Shown piece after piece: positions 9,161 to 17,567 of a DNA stretch of 64,000 nt. This DNA is from Vicingus serpentipes (GTDB lineage: Bacteria > Bacteroidota > Bacteroidia > Flavobacteriales_E > Vicingaceae). Location of the stretch: assembly GCF_007993035.1 (NCBI RefSeq), contig NZ_VOOS01000003.1:399501-463500 (forward strand), read 5' to 3'. Both the position numbers and the translations under genes were made by a program. How positions within the stretch are numbered: the stretch's first letter is position 1; each line of letters begins with the position of its first letter. The notes under the pieces were generated by a model. That model was not told the DNA's origin. It saw only the letters and a list, made by a program, of their open reading frames with translations, and searched no databases.

Positions 9161-10642
9161 ATGTTTTTTAACTCTTTACATTATCTAGTTTTTTTCCCTG
9201 TAGTAGTATTACTATATTTTTTCACGCCATCTAAATATAGATGGCTTTTACTATTGGTTGCCAGTTACTATTTCTATATGGTGTGGAAGCCAATTTATAT
9301 TTTATTAATTATTCTTTCAACGCTTATAGATTATTACTGTAGTGTTCAGATGGGTAAGATAGATTTAAAACCCAAAAGACGGCCTTATATCGCGGTTAGT
9401 ATTTTTTCGAATTTATTAATATTAGTTGCTTTTAAATACTTCAATTTTTTTAATACAGCTGCTTATGATTTAGCTGATTTATTAAACATGGAATACGCAG
9501 TTCCAATGTTTAATGTCATTTTGCCAATGGGAATTTCTTTTTACACCTTTCAAACCATGAGTTACTCAATTGATGTTTATCGAGGTGATATTAAACCTGA
9601 AACTCATTTTGGAAAGTTTGCACTTTATGTTACTTTTTTTCCTCAGTTAGTTGCAGGGCCAATAGAAAGAGCAAAGGACTTGTTATCTCAATTTCATTTT
9701 AAATATGAATATAATCATGATAGAGCAGTTTCAGGATTAAGGTTGATATTATGGGGATTGTTTAAAAAAATTGTTATAGCTGACCAATTAAGCGGAATGG
9801 TTTCTTATGTTTTTGATAATCCTGAAAATGCAAATGGATTTTCTGTAATATTTGCTTTAATTCTTTTTACCCAACAAATTTATTGTGATTTTTCTGGTTA
9901 TTCAGATATCGCCCAAGGTTCAGCTAGAGTTTTAGGGATAAGTCTTATGGATAACTTTAAATTTCCACTTTATGCTAAATCAATTGATGATTTATGGCGT
10001 AGATGGCATATTTCATTAGTAAAATGGTTTACAGATTATTTATACATTCCTTTAGGAGGAAGTAGAAAAGGAGTAAAAAGAAAATACTTGAATTTATTTA
10101 TCATTTTTGCGATATCAGGTTTATGGCATGGTTCAAATTGGACCTTTATTCTTTGGGGATTGTTTAATGGTATTTTTGTTATCTATTCTAGGTTATCAGC
10201 TCCTTTTAGAGAGAAGATAATTATTAACTTTAAAATAAATAAACTTCCTAAAATTAGATATTCACTTCAAATGATAAGCTCTATTAGTTTGTTTGCATCA
10301 ACTTGGATCTTTTTCTTAGCAGATAGTCTAAAAGAGTCTTTACTCTTAATTGAGAAGGTTGTATTTGACTGGGATAATGTTTTAAATAAAATTATCTATA
10401 ACATTGATGGTGCTAGACAATCTACTTTGTATTTAGGAAAAGAGTTTGAGTCTTTTCTGCTAATTATAATTTTTATAATTCTGTTTGAAATGATACAATG
10501 GAAGATGAGTAAAACTTCATTAGATAATTTTTTTATTAAAAAAGTCAGATGGCAAACTTGGAGTATTTATTTATTCATACTTTTTTCAATTATGTTTATG
10601 TCTAATATAGAAGAAGCGCCATTTATTTATTTTCAATTTTAA
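9161..10642 (+). CDS. MBOAT family O-acyltransferase, copy A
   Basis: A 493-residue polytopic inner-membrane protein of the MBOAT family (AlgI, PatA and DltB relatives), which moves acyl groups across the membrane to polysaccharide hydroxyls. Family signatures are LPMGISFYTFQTMSYSIDVY (about 121-140), FFPQLVAGPIERAKDL (159-173), YCDFSGYSDIAQG (241-253), WRRWHISLVKWFTDYLYIPLGGSRKG (279-304) and the presumed catalytic histidine in SGLWHGSNWTF (H323). The C-terminus is PFIYFQF, shared in form with the three other MBOATs nearby. The stop codon overlaps the next start (TAATG), which points to translational coupling with its SGNH partner. No matching promoter was found upstream. The donor and acceptor are unknown. 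Confidence 0.9.
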   Translation: MFFNSLHYLVFFPVVVLLYFFTPSKYRWLLLLVASYYFYMVWKPIYILLIILSTLIDYYCSVQMGKIDLKPKRRPYIAVSIFSNLLILVAFKYFNFFNTAAYDLADLLNMEYAVPMFNVILPMGISFYTFQTMSYSIDVYRGDIKPETHFGKFALYVTFFPQLVAGPIERAKDLLSQFHFKYEYNHDRAVSGLRLILWGLFKKIVIADQLSGMVSYVFDNPENANGFSVIFALILFTQQIYCDFSGYSDIAQGSARVLGISLMDNFKFPLYAKSIDDLWRRWHISLVKWFTDYLYIPLGGSRKGVKRKYLNLFIIFAISGLWHGSNWTFILWGLFNGIFVIYSRLSAPFREKIIINFKINKLPKIRYSLQMISSISLFASTWIFFLADSLKESLLLIEKVVFDWDNVLNKIIYNIDGARQSTLYLGKEFESFLLIIIFIILFEMIQWKMSKTSLDNFFIKKVRWQTWSIYLFILFSIMFMSNIEEAPFIYFQF

Positions 10643-11568
10643 TGAGAAAACATCAATTATATAAAGTATTATTTTTTCTATTAATAATTGTATTAATTGA
10701 TAGATCTTTAGGATTAATGGTTTCTAAATTGGCATTAAAATATAAGTTTGATAGAAGAATAGAACTATTAATTAATAATCAAATTGATAAAGACATACTA
10801 GTTTTGGGCTCTTCAAAAGCATTAAATGGTATAGATCCCCAAATTATTGAAAATAAAACAGGAAAATCGTGTTATAATTTAAGTTATAGCGGCTCAAATA
10901 TTGAATTTCATGAGACAATTCTAGACTTAATAATTCTCTCCAAAAATCATCCATCTACTTTAATTTATTGCATAGATGACCCAGGTTCATTAATTAAGTT
11001 TGATGGTATTGTAGTTTATAGAAAAGAAGAATTGTATCCATTTGTATATAATAATGAAATTAATAATATTGTTTCTCAAAAGCTTGATAAGTCAATTTTA
11101 GCATCGAAAATTTCATCTGTTTATCATCAAAATGTAAATCTCGTTACAGCTATAAAATATTTGTTGAGAGGAAAAGAAGTTCCTGATTATGAAATAAATA
11201 ATGTTGATAATTATGGTGCTAATATTATGATAGGCCACCAAGCAAAACATGAAAATATGAAGTTTGTGAATAGAAAATTTGTTTATGATACAAAATATGA
11301 GAATGATGAATATCGGAATGCATTTACTCGAATATTAGCAAAGTGTAAAGGGAATAATATTAACGTTAAACTGATTATAACACCATCTTTTGTTTCCTCC
11401 ACTATTGGCTTTAGAGATAGAATTAGTGAACTTTCGAAAGATACTTTACTTGTTTATGATTATTCCAATCAATTTACAAATAATGAATTGTTTTATAATT
11501 ATGAGCATCTTAATAAAAATGGAGCAACTAAATTTACAAGCTTAATAGCTGATGAATTAAATCTATAA
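10642..11568 (+). CDS. SGNH-like acyltransferase partner, copy A
   Basis: A 308-residue protein with an N-terminal membrane anchor (about 8-28) and a periplasmic SGNH-hydrolase-like domain. The nucleophile block is VLGSSKALNG (candidate Ser57), then a Gly-rich strand with SYSGSNIEFHETILDL, and the C-terminal block NYEHLNKNGA with candidate catalytic His289. The usual block V Asp three residues before His is Asn here (N286), as in the paralogue at 13924. Such proteins typically receive the acyl group from the paired MBOAT and place it on a glycan. The start overlaps the MBOAT stop by one base. I infer acyl transfer from the pairing; this protein alone would be recognised only as a DUF1574-like/SGNH protein. 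Confidence 0.75.
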   Translation: MRKHQLYKVLFFLLIIVLIDRSLGLMVSKLALKYKFDRRIELLINNQIDKDILVLGSSKALNGIDPQIIENKTGKSCYNLSYSGSNIEFHETILDLIILSKNHPSTLIYCIDDPGSLIKFDGIVVYRKEELYPFVYNNEINNIVSQKLDKSILASKISSVYHQNVNLVTAIKYLLRGKEVPDYEINNVDNYGANIMIGHQAKHENMKFVNRKFVYDTKYENDEYRNAFTRILAKCKGNNINVKLIITPSFVSSTIGFRDRISELSKDTLLVYDYSNQFTNNELFYNYEHLNKNGATKFTSLIADELNL

Positions 11569-11641
11569 AAGGACTTTGCATAGCAAGAAAAAATAACCGT
11601 TCTTTGAGTACTTTATCAAAAAAAATAGCTGATTTTAGAAA

Positions 11642-12427
11642 ATGGAATTATTAAATAAGAATATTGTTTTTATGCACATTCCTAAGAATGGAGGAACAAC
11701 ACTTGACTCTATTTTAGATAAAAATTTTTCAGTTAATAATACATTTAATGTTAAAGTTATTGGTAATAGTGAGTTAAATATTTCTGATTTACTTAATTTA
11801 AACGAAGAAGAATTAAATAATATAAAACTATTAAAAGGTCATGTGCCTTTTGGTATTCATCAAAAACTTAGAAATCAATTTAATTACATAACACTTTTAA
11901 GAAACCCTGTTGATAGAATTGTATCTTACTATTATTACGTGCTAAGTTTACCTTCTCATAGACTATATGAACGAGTGATGAAAGAAAAAATGTCTTTATA
12001 TGATTTCGCTACAAAAATAAATCAAGGAGACGTTAATAATGCTCAAATTAGAGTGATTAGTGGAATAGAAGATACTCCTGAAAATATGTTGTCAAAAGCT
12101 ATAGATAACATAGACAATAATTTTTCATTTGTAGGATTGGTTGAAAAGTATGATGAGTCACTTCTTCTTCTTCAAGAACTTTATAAATTTAAAATTCCAT
12201 ATTATCGATCATTAAATAAAACTCCTAAAAGATCTAAGTTAGATGAAATTGATAAAAATACTTTAGTAGCAATAAAAGATTTAAATCAAGGAGATATTGA
12301 TTTATATTCAATAATGGAGAAAAAGTTCAATAAAGAATTAGAAGAAGTTGATTTGTTAAACTTTAAATTAAAAAAGTTAAGAAGTGTAAATAAGTTATAT
12401 AATTTTTACGCAGGGTTTAAGTCCTAA
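11642..12427 (+). CDS. sulfotransferase (PAPS-dependent, Sulfotransfer_2-like)
   Basis: A 261-residue soluble protein with the 5'-phosphosulfate loop MHIPKNGGTTLDSIL (about 11-25, including Lys15) and the 3'-phosphate motif LLRNPVDRIVSYYYY (85-99, including Arg87 and Ser95). This pattern is that of the carbohydrate sulfotransferases related to heparan sulfate 2-O-sulfotransferase. It would move sulfate from PAPS to a sugar hydroxyl or lipid-linked glycan in the cytoplasm. It sits exactly between the two copies of a duplicated MBOAT-SGNH unit, on the same strand, with 73 bases before it and 24 after. No PAPS synthesis gene is in the window. The family is well supported; the glycan acceptor is inferred from context only. 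Confidence 0.82.
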   Translation: MELLNKNIVFMHIPKNGGTTLDSILDKNFSVNNTFNVKVIGNSELNISDLLNLNEEELNNIKLLKGHVPFGIHQKLRNQFNYITLLRNPVDRIVSYYYYVLSLPSHRLYERVMKEKMSLYDFATKINQGDVNNAQIRVISGIEDTPENMLSKAIDNIDNNFSFVGLVEKYDESLLLLQELYKFKIPYYRSLNKTPKRSKLDEIDKNTLVAIKDLNQGDIDLYSIMEKKFNKELEEVDLLNFKLKKLRSVNKLYNFYAGFKS

Positions 12428-12451
12428 CTTTCATTTCAGGAGTAAAAGATA

Positions 12452-13924
12452 ATGTTTTTTAATTCGATACATTTTTTATTTTTTTTACCAATAGTAGTAT
12501 TTCTATACTATTCATTTAAGCCAAAATATAGGTGGATAATATTGCTAATAGCAAGTTATTACTTCTATATGGTATGGAAGCCAATCTACATTTTACTAAT
12601 AATTCTTTCAACTCTTATAGATTATTATTGTAGTTTAAAGATGGGGAATTATGAAGAAAAAAAACTCCGTAAGCCATACGTAATTATTAGTATCGTCAGT
12701 AATTTACTTATACTTATTACTTTTAAATACTTTAATTTTTTTAATATCGCTGCCCATGATTTAGCTAGCTTACTTGGTATAGAGTACGCTGTTTCTTACC
12801 TAAATGTGCTTTTGCCAATGGGAATTTCTTTTTATACATTTCAAACAATGAGTTATTCTCTTGATGTTTATAAAGGGAATATAAAACCAGAAAAACATCT
12901 AGGGAAATTTGCATTATATGTAACATTTTTTCCTCAGCTTGTTGCTGGACCTATTGAAAGAGCTAAAAATTTATTGTCTCAGTTTCATTTTGATTTTAAA
13001 TACAACCATGAACAAACTGTTTCAGGTGTTCGATTAATAATGTGGGGGTTGTTTAAAAAAATTGTAATTGCTGATCAATTGAGTAGTATGGTTAATCATG
13101 TATATGGTAATCCAGAGGCTAGCCAAGGGTTTTCAATTTATTTTGCATCTTTATTGTTTGCTCAACAAATCTATTGTGATTTTTCAGGTTACTCAGACAT
13201 AGCTCAAGGATCTGCACGAATTATGGGGGTTAAGCTAATGGATAATTTTAATTTCCCTTTTTATGCTACTTCATACAATAATTTTTGGGGTAGATGGCAT
13301 ACTTCTTTAATGCAATGGTTTAGAGATTATATAATGTTCCCATTAGTTCGAAAAAAATGGAAATGGCAATCAGTATTTATGACTGTTTTTTTAATAAGTG
13401 GTTTATGGCATGGTGCTGATTGGACATTTATAATATGGGGAATAATAAATGGATTTTTTGTAATCTATTCAAAAGCATCTTCAGATTTTAGAGCTAGAAT
13501 GATTGTAAAGTTAGGTATAGATAAATATCCTAAAACCAGACATTTTCTTCAAATACTAGCTGTTGTAAATATTTTTTCAATATTTGGTTTGTTTTTCCCT
13601 GCTAGAAGTATGGCTGATGCTAAAATATTAATTGCAAATTATTTTAAAGGTTGGTCAGATTTAGTAGGGAATTTAATAGCTAATGAAAACGGGTTTAGGC
13701 AAGAGGTATTGTACTTAGGTAAAGATGTTGATACTTTTACCATAATAATTTTATTTTTTATACTTTTTGAAATAATACAATGGAAAATGAGTAAAAGTTC
13801 GGTAGATAATTTTTTCATTAATAAACCAAGATGGCAAGCATGGTCTATCTATTTATTCTTTATATTTTCAATAATAATAATGTCTAATATCGAGGAAACA
13901 CCATTTATTTATTTTCAATTTTAA
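12452..13924 (+). CDS. MBOAT family O-acyltransferase, copy B
   Basis: A 490-residue paralogue of the protein at 9161. Residues 1-270 match almost block for block (LPMGISFYTFQTMSYSLDVY, PQLVAGPIERAKNL, YCDFSGYSDIAQGSAR). The catalytic part diverges: FWGRWHTSLMQWFRDYIMFPL is followed by VRKKWKWQ where copy A has LGGSRKGVKRKY, and it is three residues shorter. The presumed catalytic His320 in SGLWHGADWTF is kept, as is the C-terminus PFIYFQF. The difference may change the acyl donor or acceptor. This start has one of the few clear Shine-Dalgarno sites in the window (AGGAG at 12438-12442, nine bases before ATG). The stop overlaps the next start as TAATG. Confidence 0.9.
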   Translation: MFFNSIHFLFFLPIVVFLYYSFKPKYRWIILLIASYYFYMVWKPIYILLIILSTLIDYYCSLKMGNYEEKKLRKPYVIISIVSNLLILITFKYFNFFNIAAHDLASLLGIEYAVSYLNVLLPMGISFYTFQTMSYSLDVYKGNIKPEKHLGKFALYVTFFPQLVAGPIERAKNLLSQFHFDFKYNHEQTVSGVRLIMWGLFKKIVIADQLSSMVNHVYGNPEASQGFSIYFASLLFAQQIYCDFSGYSDIAQGSARIMGVKLMDNFNFPFYATSYNNFWGRWHTSLMQWFRDYIMFPLVRKKWKWQSVFMTVFLISGLWHGADWTFIIWGIINGFFVIYSKASSDFRARMIVKLGIDKYPKTRHFLQILAVVNIFSIFGLFFPARSMADAKILIANYFKGWSDLVGNLIANENGFRQEVLYLGKDVDTFTIIILFFILFEIIQWKMSKSSVDNFFINKPRWQAWSIYLFFIFSIIIMSNIEETPFIYFQF

Positions 13925-14850
13925 TGACTAAGAGGAATATATATCGTTTATTATTATTTATAATTCTAATTATAATTATTGATCGTTCTTTAGGTTTCCT
14001 AATTTCAAATTATTCTTTAAAGTATAGGTTCGATAATCGTATAGGTTTACTTCTTAAAGATAGTCTGAATAAAGATGTTTTTATTATTGGATCATCAAGA
14101 GCTTTAAATGGGTATTCTCCTAAAGTTATAGAAGAAGAAACAAATTTTACATGTTACAATTTAGCTGTAAGTGGTTCAAATGTTGAGTTTCATGAAACTG
14201 TTTTGGATTTAATATTAAGTTCAAAGCACAAACCAAAAACCATCATATATAATTTGGATGATTGTGCTACATTAATGCAATTTAAAGGTCAAATTATTTA
14301 TCCTTTTGAACAACTATACCCTTATGTAGAAAATGATAAAATAAATAAAATTGTAGCAGAAAAAATGGATAAGAATTTATGGACAACTAAGTTTTCTTTA
14401 ACTTATAAGCATAATGTTAATTTTATTTCAGCAGTTAAGTATTTAAGAGGAGGAAAAGAAAAACCTTCGTTTGAAATAAACAATATTGATAAGTATGGTT
14501 CTAATTTAATGGAAGGAAAAGCTAAAGGTTTTGAAGATATGGTCTTCCAAAATAACAATCCGTATAAATTTGAGAAATCTTATAAACCATATCAGCAGTC
14601 TTTAGAAAACATCATTAATAAATGTAAATCAAATAATGTTAAATTAATTTTAGTAAATCCTCCAATCTTTTTTACTAAAAATAAAGGCTTTTTGGAAGAG
14701 GTATCTAAAATTTGTAATAACGATGCTGAAATAATAGATTATGCGGAGTTATTTGCATCCAATGATTATTTTTACAATCATGGCCATTTAAATAAAAAAG
14801 GAGCTATTGAGTTTTCTAAACAATTATCAAAAGCGTTAAATAAGAATTAA
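13924..14850 (+). CDS. SGNH-like acyltransferase partner, copy B
   Basis: A 308-residue paralogue of the protein at 10642 with identical length and layout. It has an N-terminal anchor (about 8-28) ending in IDRSLGFLIS, nucleophile block IIGSSRALNG (Ser57), the strand AVSGSNVEFHETVLDLIL, and the C-terminal block YNHGHLNKKGA with candidate His288. Asn replaces Asp three residues before that His, as in copy A. It probably faces the periplasm and completes acyl transfer started by MBOAT copy B. Translation is probably coupled to the MBOAT by the one-base overlap. The next MBOAT starts only four bases after this stop, so all are likely on one mRNA. Confidence 0.75.
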   Translation: MTKRNIYRLLLFIILIIIIDRSLGFLISNYSLKYRFDNRIGLLLKDSLNKDVFIIGSSRALNGYSPKVIEEETNFTCYNLAVSGSNVEFHETVLDLILSSKHKPKTIIYNLDDCATLMQFKGQIIYPFEQLYPYVENDKINKIVAEKMDKNLWTTKFSLTYKHNVNFISAVKYLRGGKEKPSFEINNIDKYGSNLMEGKAKGFEDMVFQNNNPYKFEKSYKPYQQSLENIINKCKSNNVKLILVNPPIFFTKNKGFLEEVSKICNNDAEIIDYAELFASNDYFYNHGHLNKKGAIEFSKQLSKALNKN

Positions 14851-14853
14851 GAA

Positions 14854-16269
14854 ATGGTATTTACTGCACCTTCATTTTTATTCTTTTTTTTACCGATAAC
14901 GCTCATCTTAAATTTTCTATTTCAGAAGTTTAAAATAAGAAATACCATTCTTTTAATTCTGAGTTTATTCTTCTACATTTTTGGTGAAGGAGAATTGGTT
15001 TTGCTAATGATAGGTTCGATTGCACTTAACTTTTATTTAGGTAAATGGATTGAAAAAAAACATTCCAAATTATCGATATCAGTTGGAGTTGCTATTAATT
15101 TAATATTATTAATAGTAAACAAGTATACCGGATTTATTATTGATAATCTCAATGTGTTTTTTGAAATTTTTGATTTCCCTTTAATTTCAAATATAGAAAT
15201 TAAACTTCCGGTAGGTATTTCATTTTATACATTTCAGAGTATTTCCTATTTAATAGATGTATATCGAAAAAATAATAAAGCTCAAAAAAGTTTTGTAGAC
15301 TTAGCACTTTATGTATCCTTATTTCCGCAGTTAATTGCAGGTCCAATTGTACGATATAAAGATGTTGCATATCAGTTACAAAAAAGAATTCTTCATATAA
15401 AAAAGTTTAATGTTGGAGTTGAAAGATTTATAATTGGGTTAGCTAAAAAAGTAATCATTTCAAACTCATTAGCTTTAGTAGCTGATTATATTATGGATGC
15501 CGATATGAATAAGCTGGATGCATCAACAGCTTGGTTGGGTATAATATTATATTCATTACAAATTTATTTTGACTTCTCGGGTTATTCAGATATGGCTATA
15601 GGTTTGGGTAAAATGTTAGGCTTTGATTTTTTAGAGAACTTTAATTTCCCTTATGCATCAAAATCTATAAGAGAATTTTGGAGACGTTGGCATATTTCGT
15701 TAAGTAACTGGTTTAGAGATTACCTCTATATTTCATTAGGAGGTAATCGTAATGGTAACTTTAAAACCTATTTAAATTTATTTATAGTATTTTTTTTAAC
15801 GGGCTTATGGCATGGGGCTAGTTGGAATTTTGTTTTATGGGGAATGATACATGGAGTATTTATTGTAATTGAGCGTTTAGGATTTGATAAAATTATTGAT
15901 CGATTAAAAATTTTAAGAAATATTTACACCCTTTTTGTTGTAATGATAGCTTGGATATTTTTTAGAATAGAGACATTTTCAGATGCTATTAATTACATTT
16001 CAATAATGTTTAGCGGAACAACGAACCCTAATCATTATACCTTTAATATGTTTTTATCTACTGAAATTATCTTTGTATTAATAGTAGGAATAATACTATC
16101 TTTTAATGGATTAACCCTTTTTTATAATAAATTTTTAATCACAGATAATCAGTTACTTAACTTTACATATAAATCAATTAAAACAATAAGCCTTCTTTTC
16201 ATATTTGTTTATTGTATTATGAATGTTGCTTCAGGTAGTTATAATCCTTTTATCTATTTTAGATTTTAA
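14854..16269 (+). CDS. MBOAT family O-acyltransferase, copy C (AlgI-like)
   Basis: A 471-residue polytopic membrane acyltransferase, not a recent copy of A or B; it is closer to the AlgI-type pattern. Motifs are LPVGISFYTFQSISYLIDVYR (118-138), LFPQLIAGPIVRYKDV (156-171), IYFDFSGYSDMAIGLGKMLGF (237-257), EFWRRWHISLSNWFRDYLY (274-292) followed by ISLGGNRNG, and TGLWHGASWNFVLWG with presumed catalytic His320. It ends NPFIYFRF. Its partner is the AlgX-like protein that starts on the last base of this stop codon. It should carry an acyl group, most often acetyl in this family, across the inner membrane for attachment to a glycan. Confidence 0.92.
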   Translation: MVFTAPSFLFFFLPITLILNFLFQKFKIRNTILLILSLFFYIFGEGELVLLMIGSIALNFYLGKWIEKKHSKLSISVGVAINLILLIVNKYTGFIIDNLNVFFEIFDFPLISNIEIKLPVGISFYTFQSISYLIDVYRKNNKAQKSFVDLALYVSLFPQLIAGPIVRYKDVAYQLQKRILHIKKFNVGVERFIIGLAKKVIISNSLALVADYIMDADMNKLDASTAWLGIILYSLQIYFDFSGYSDMAIGLGKMLGFDFLENFNFPYASKSIREFWRRWHISLSNWFRDYLYISLGGNRNGNFKTYLNLFIVFFLTGLWHGASWNFVLWGMIHGVFIVIERLGFDKIIDRLKILRNIYTLFVVMIAWIFFRIETFSDAINYISIMFSGTTNPNHYTFNMFLSTEIIFVLIVGIILSFNGLTLFYNKFLITDNQLLNFTYKSIKTISLLFIFVYCIMNVASGSYNPFIYFRF

Positions 16270-17567
16270 TGAGTAAAATAATTAAATATATAATTATAGG
16301 AATTTGTATTACTTCTGTACTCTTTTTTTTCTTAAAAAGGTTTTTTGCAACTGATATTACTCTTTTTATAGCTTTAACTATAGCAGTTGCTGTTTCGATA
16401 ATATTATATAAAAAGAAACAATTAAACTTTACGTTTAATCAAACACTTTTGGTTTTTAGTTTTGTGTCAATTTTATTTATTCCTTTTTTTGGAGAAAAAC
16501 AAAATGAAAGTTTAGAAAATAGAAGTCTTGAACAATTTCCTGAATGGCGTTGGTCTAATGTTTGGAAGTTTTTTAGAGATTATCAAAATTACTTTAATGA
16601 CAGATTTACTTTAAAAAATGAGCTGGTAGCTTTTTATGGAGAATTAAAATATGATCGCCTTAAACTAAACAATCTTACATCTCAGGTTGTTTTTGGAAAA
16701 GAAGGATGGATGTTTTTTAATGAAAAAAAAGCATTAGATAATATATCTATTGAATTTACTTTGCAAGAGCTAAAGCGTATTAATTATAATTTAACGCTTA
16801 TTACCATTTGGTTTGAAGAGCATGGAATTAAATATTACTTAACATTTCCTCCATCAAAGCCAAGAGTTCACAATGAAAAAGCCCCTGATTTTCTTAACGA
16901 AAGATTAACCTATTCTTCTTCAGACCAGCTATTTGAATATCTTAAATTAAATTCTAGATATAATTTTATTAATTACGTTGATGAATTAAGAAAAGCTAAA
17001 AAAGATAATCCTGTTTACCTAAAATATGATACTCACTGGAATGAAAGAGGGGCTTATTTTGGTTATAAAAAAATATTAGATGTCCTTAATAAGGATTTCC
17101 CCAAATTACATCCTTATGAGTTGAGTGATTTTAATATTAAGAAACAAACTATGCAAACAGGTGATTTACTTCATTTATTAGGGTATAAAACTCAGTATGC
17201 TTATTTAGAGGATGCTTTTACTCCTAAAGATGGAAACCTACCCCAATTAACCTATACAACAAGATTTCCTGATAACCCCGATAATGTATTTCAAGTTTTT
17301 GAAATGCAAAACGATACTTTAGATATCGATATTTATGTAATTAGAGATAGTTATTCTGAAAATTTAAAAAAATTCTTGTCACTTAATTTTAATAAATCGG
17401 TTTATGATTGGACACCTAGAATTTCAATTCCACGAATTTTAGAGTATAAACCCAACATAATTGTACACGAAATTTTAGAAAGATTTAATTATGAATACTT
17501 TAATCTTCCTCCTGAAATTGAAAATGATACAGCTTTTGTTAATCGTTTTAATTTTGAAGATTTTTAA
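16269..17567 (+). CDS. AlgX/AlgJ-like SGNH O-acetyltransferase
   Basis: A 432-residue membrane-anchored protein. Two or three N-terminal hydrophobic segments (about 5-25, 28-47 and 57-75) precede a periplasmic AlgX-type SGNH domain. It has the family opener LENRSLEQFPEW with DRFTLKNELV, then VVFGKEGWMFF (140-150), the catalytic Asp/His pair in KYDTHWNERGAYFGY (D254, H256), and the nucleophile block VIRDSYSENL (S361). All three presumed catalytic residues are present. It is the partner of MBOAT copy C through a TAATG overlap and should place the acyl group on the polysaccharide. It overlaps the convergent MBOAT gene D by four bases. The target glycan is unknown. Confidence 0.87.
   Translation: MSKIIKYIIIGICITSVLFFFLKRFFATDITLFIALTIAVAVSIILYKKKQLNFTFNQTLLVFSFVSILFIPFFGEKQNESLENRSLEQFPEWRWSNVWKFFRDYQNYFNDRFTLKNELVAFYGELKYDRLKLNNLTSQVVFGKEGWMFFNEKKALDNISIEFTLQELKRINYNLTLITIWFEEHGIKYYLTFPPSKPRVHNEKAPDFLNERLTYSSSDQLFEYLKLNSRYNFINYVDELRKAKKDNPVYLKYDTHWNERGAYFGYKKILDVLNKDFPKLHPYELSDFNIKKQTMQTGDLLHLLGYKTQYAYLEDAFTPKDGNLPQLTYTTRFPDNPDNVFQVFEMQNDTLDIDIYVIRDSYSENLKKFLSLNFNKSVYDWTPRISIPRILEYKPNIIVHEILERFNYEYFNLPPEIENDTAFVNRFNFEDF

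Noticed and set aside
9161-14850. Long direct repeat as a transposon or integron
   Set aside because: No transposase, terminal inverted repeats or attachment sites were seen; it is a duplicated gene pair.
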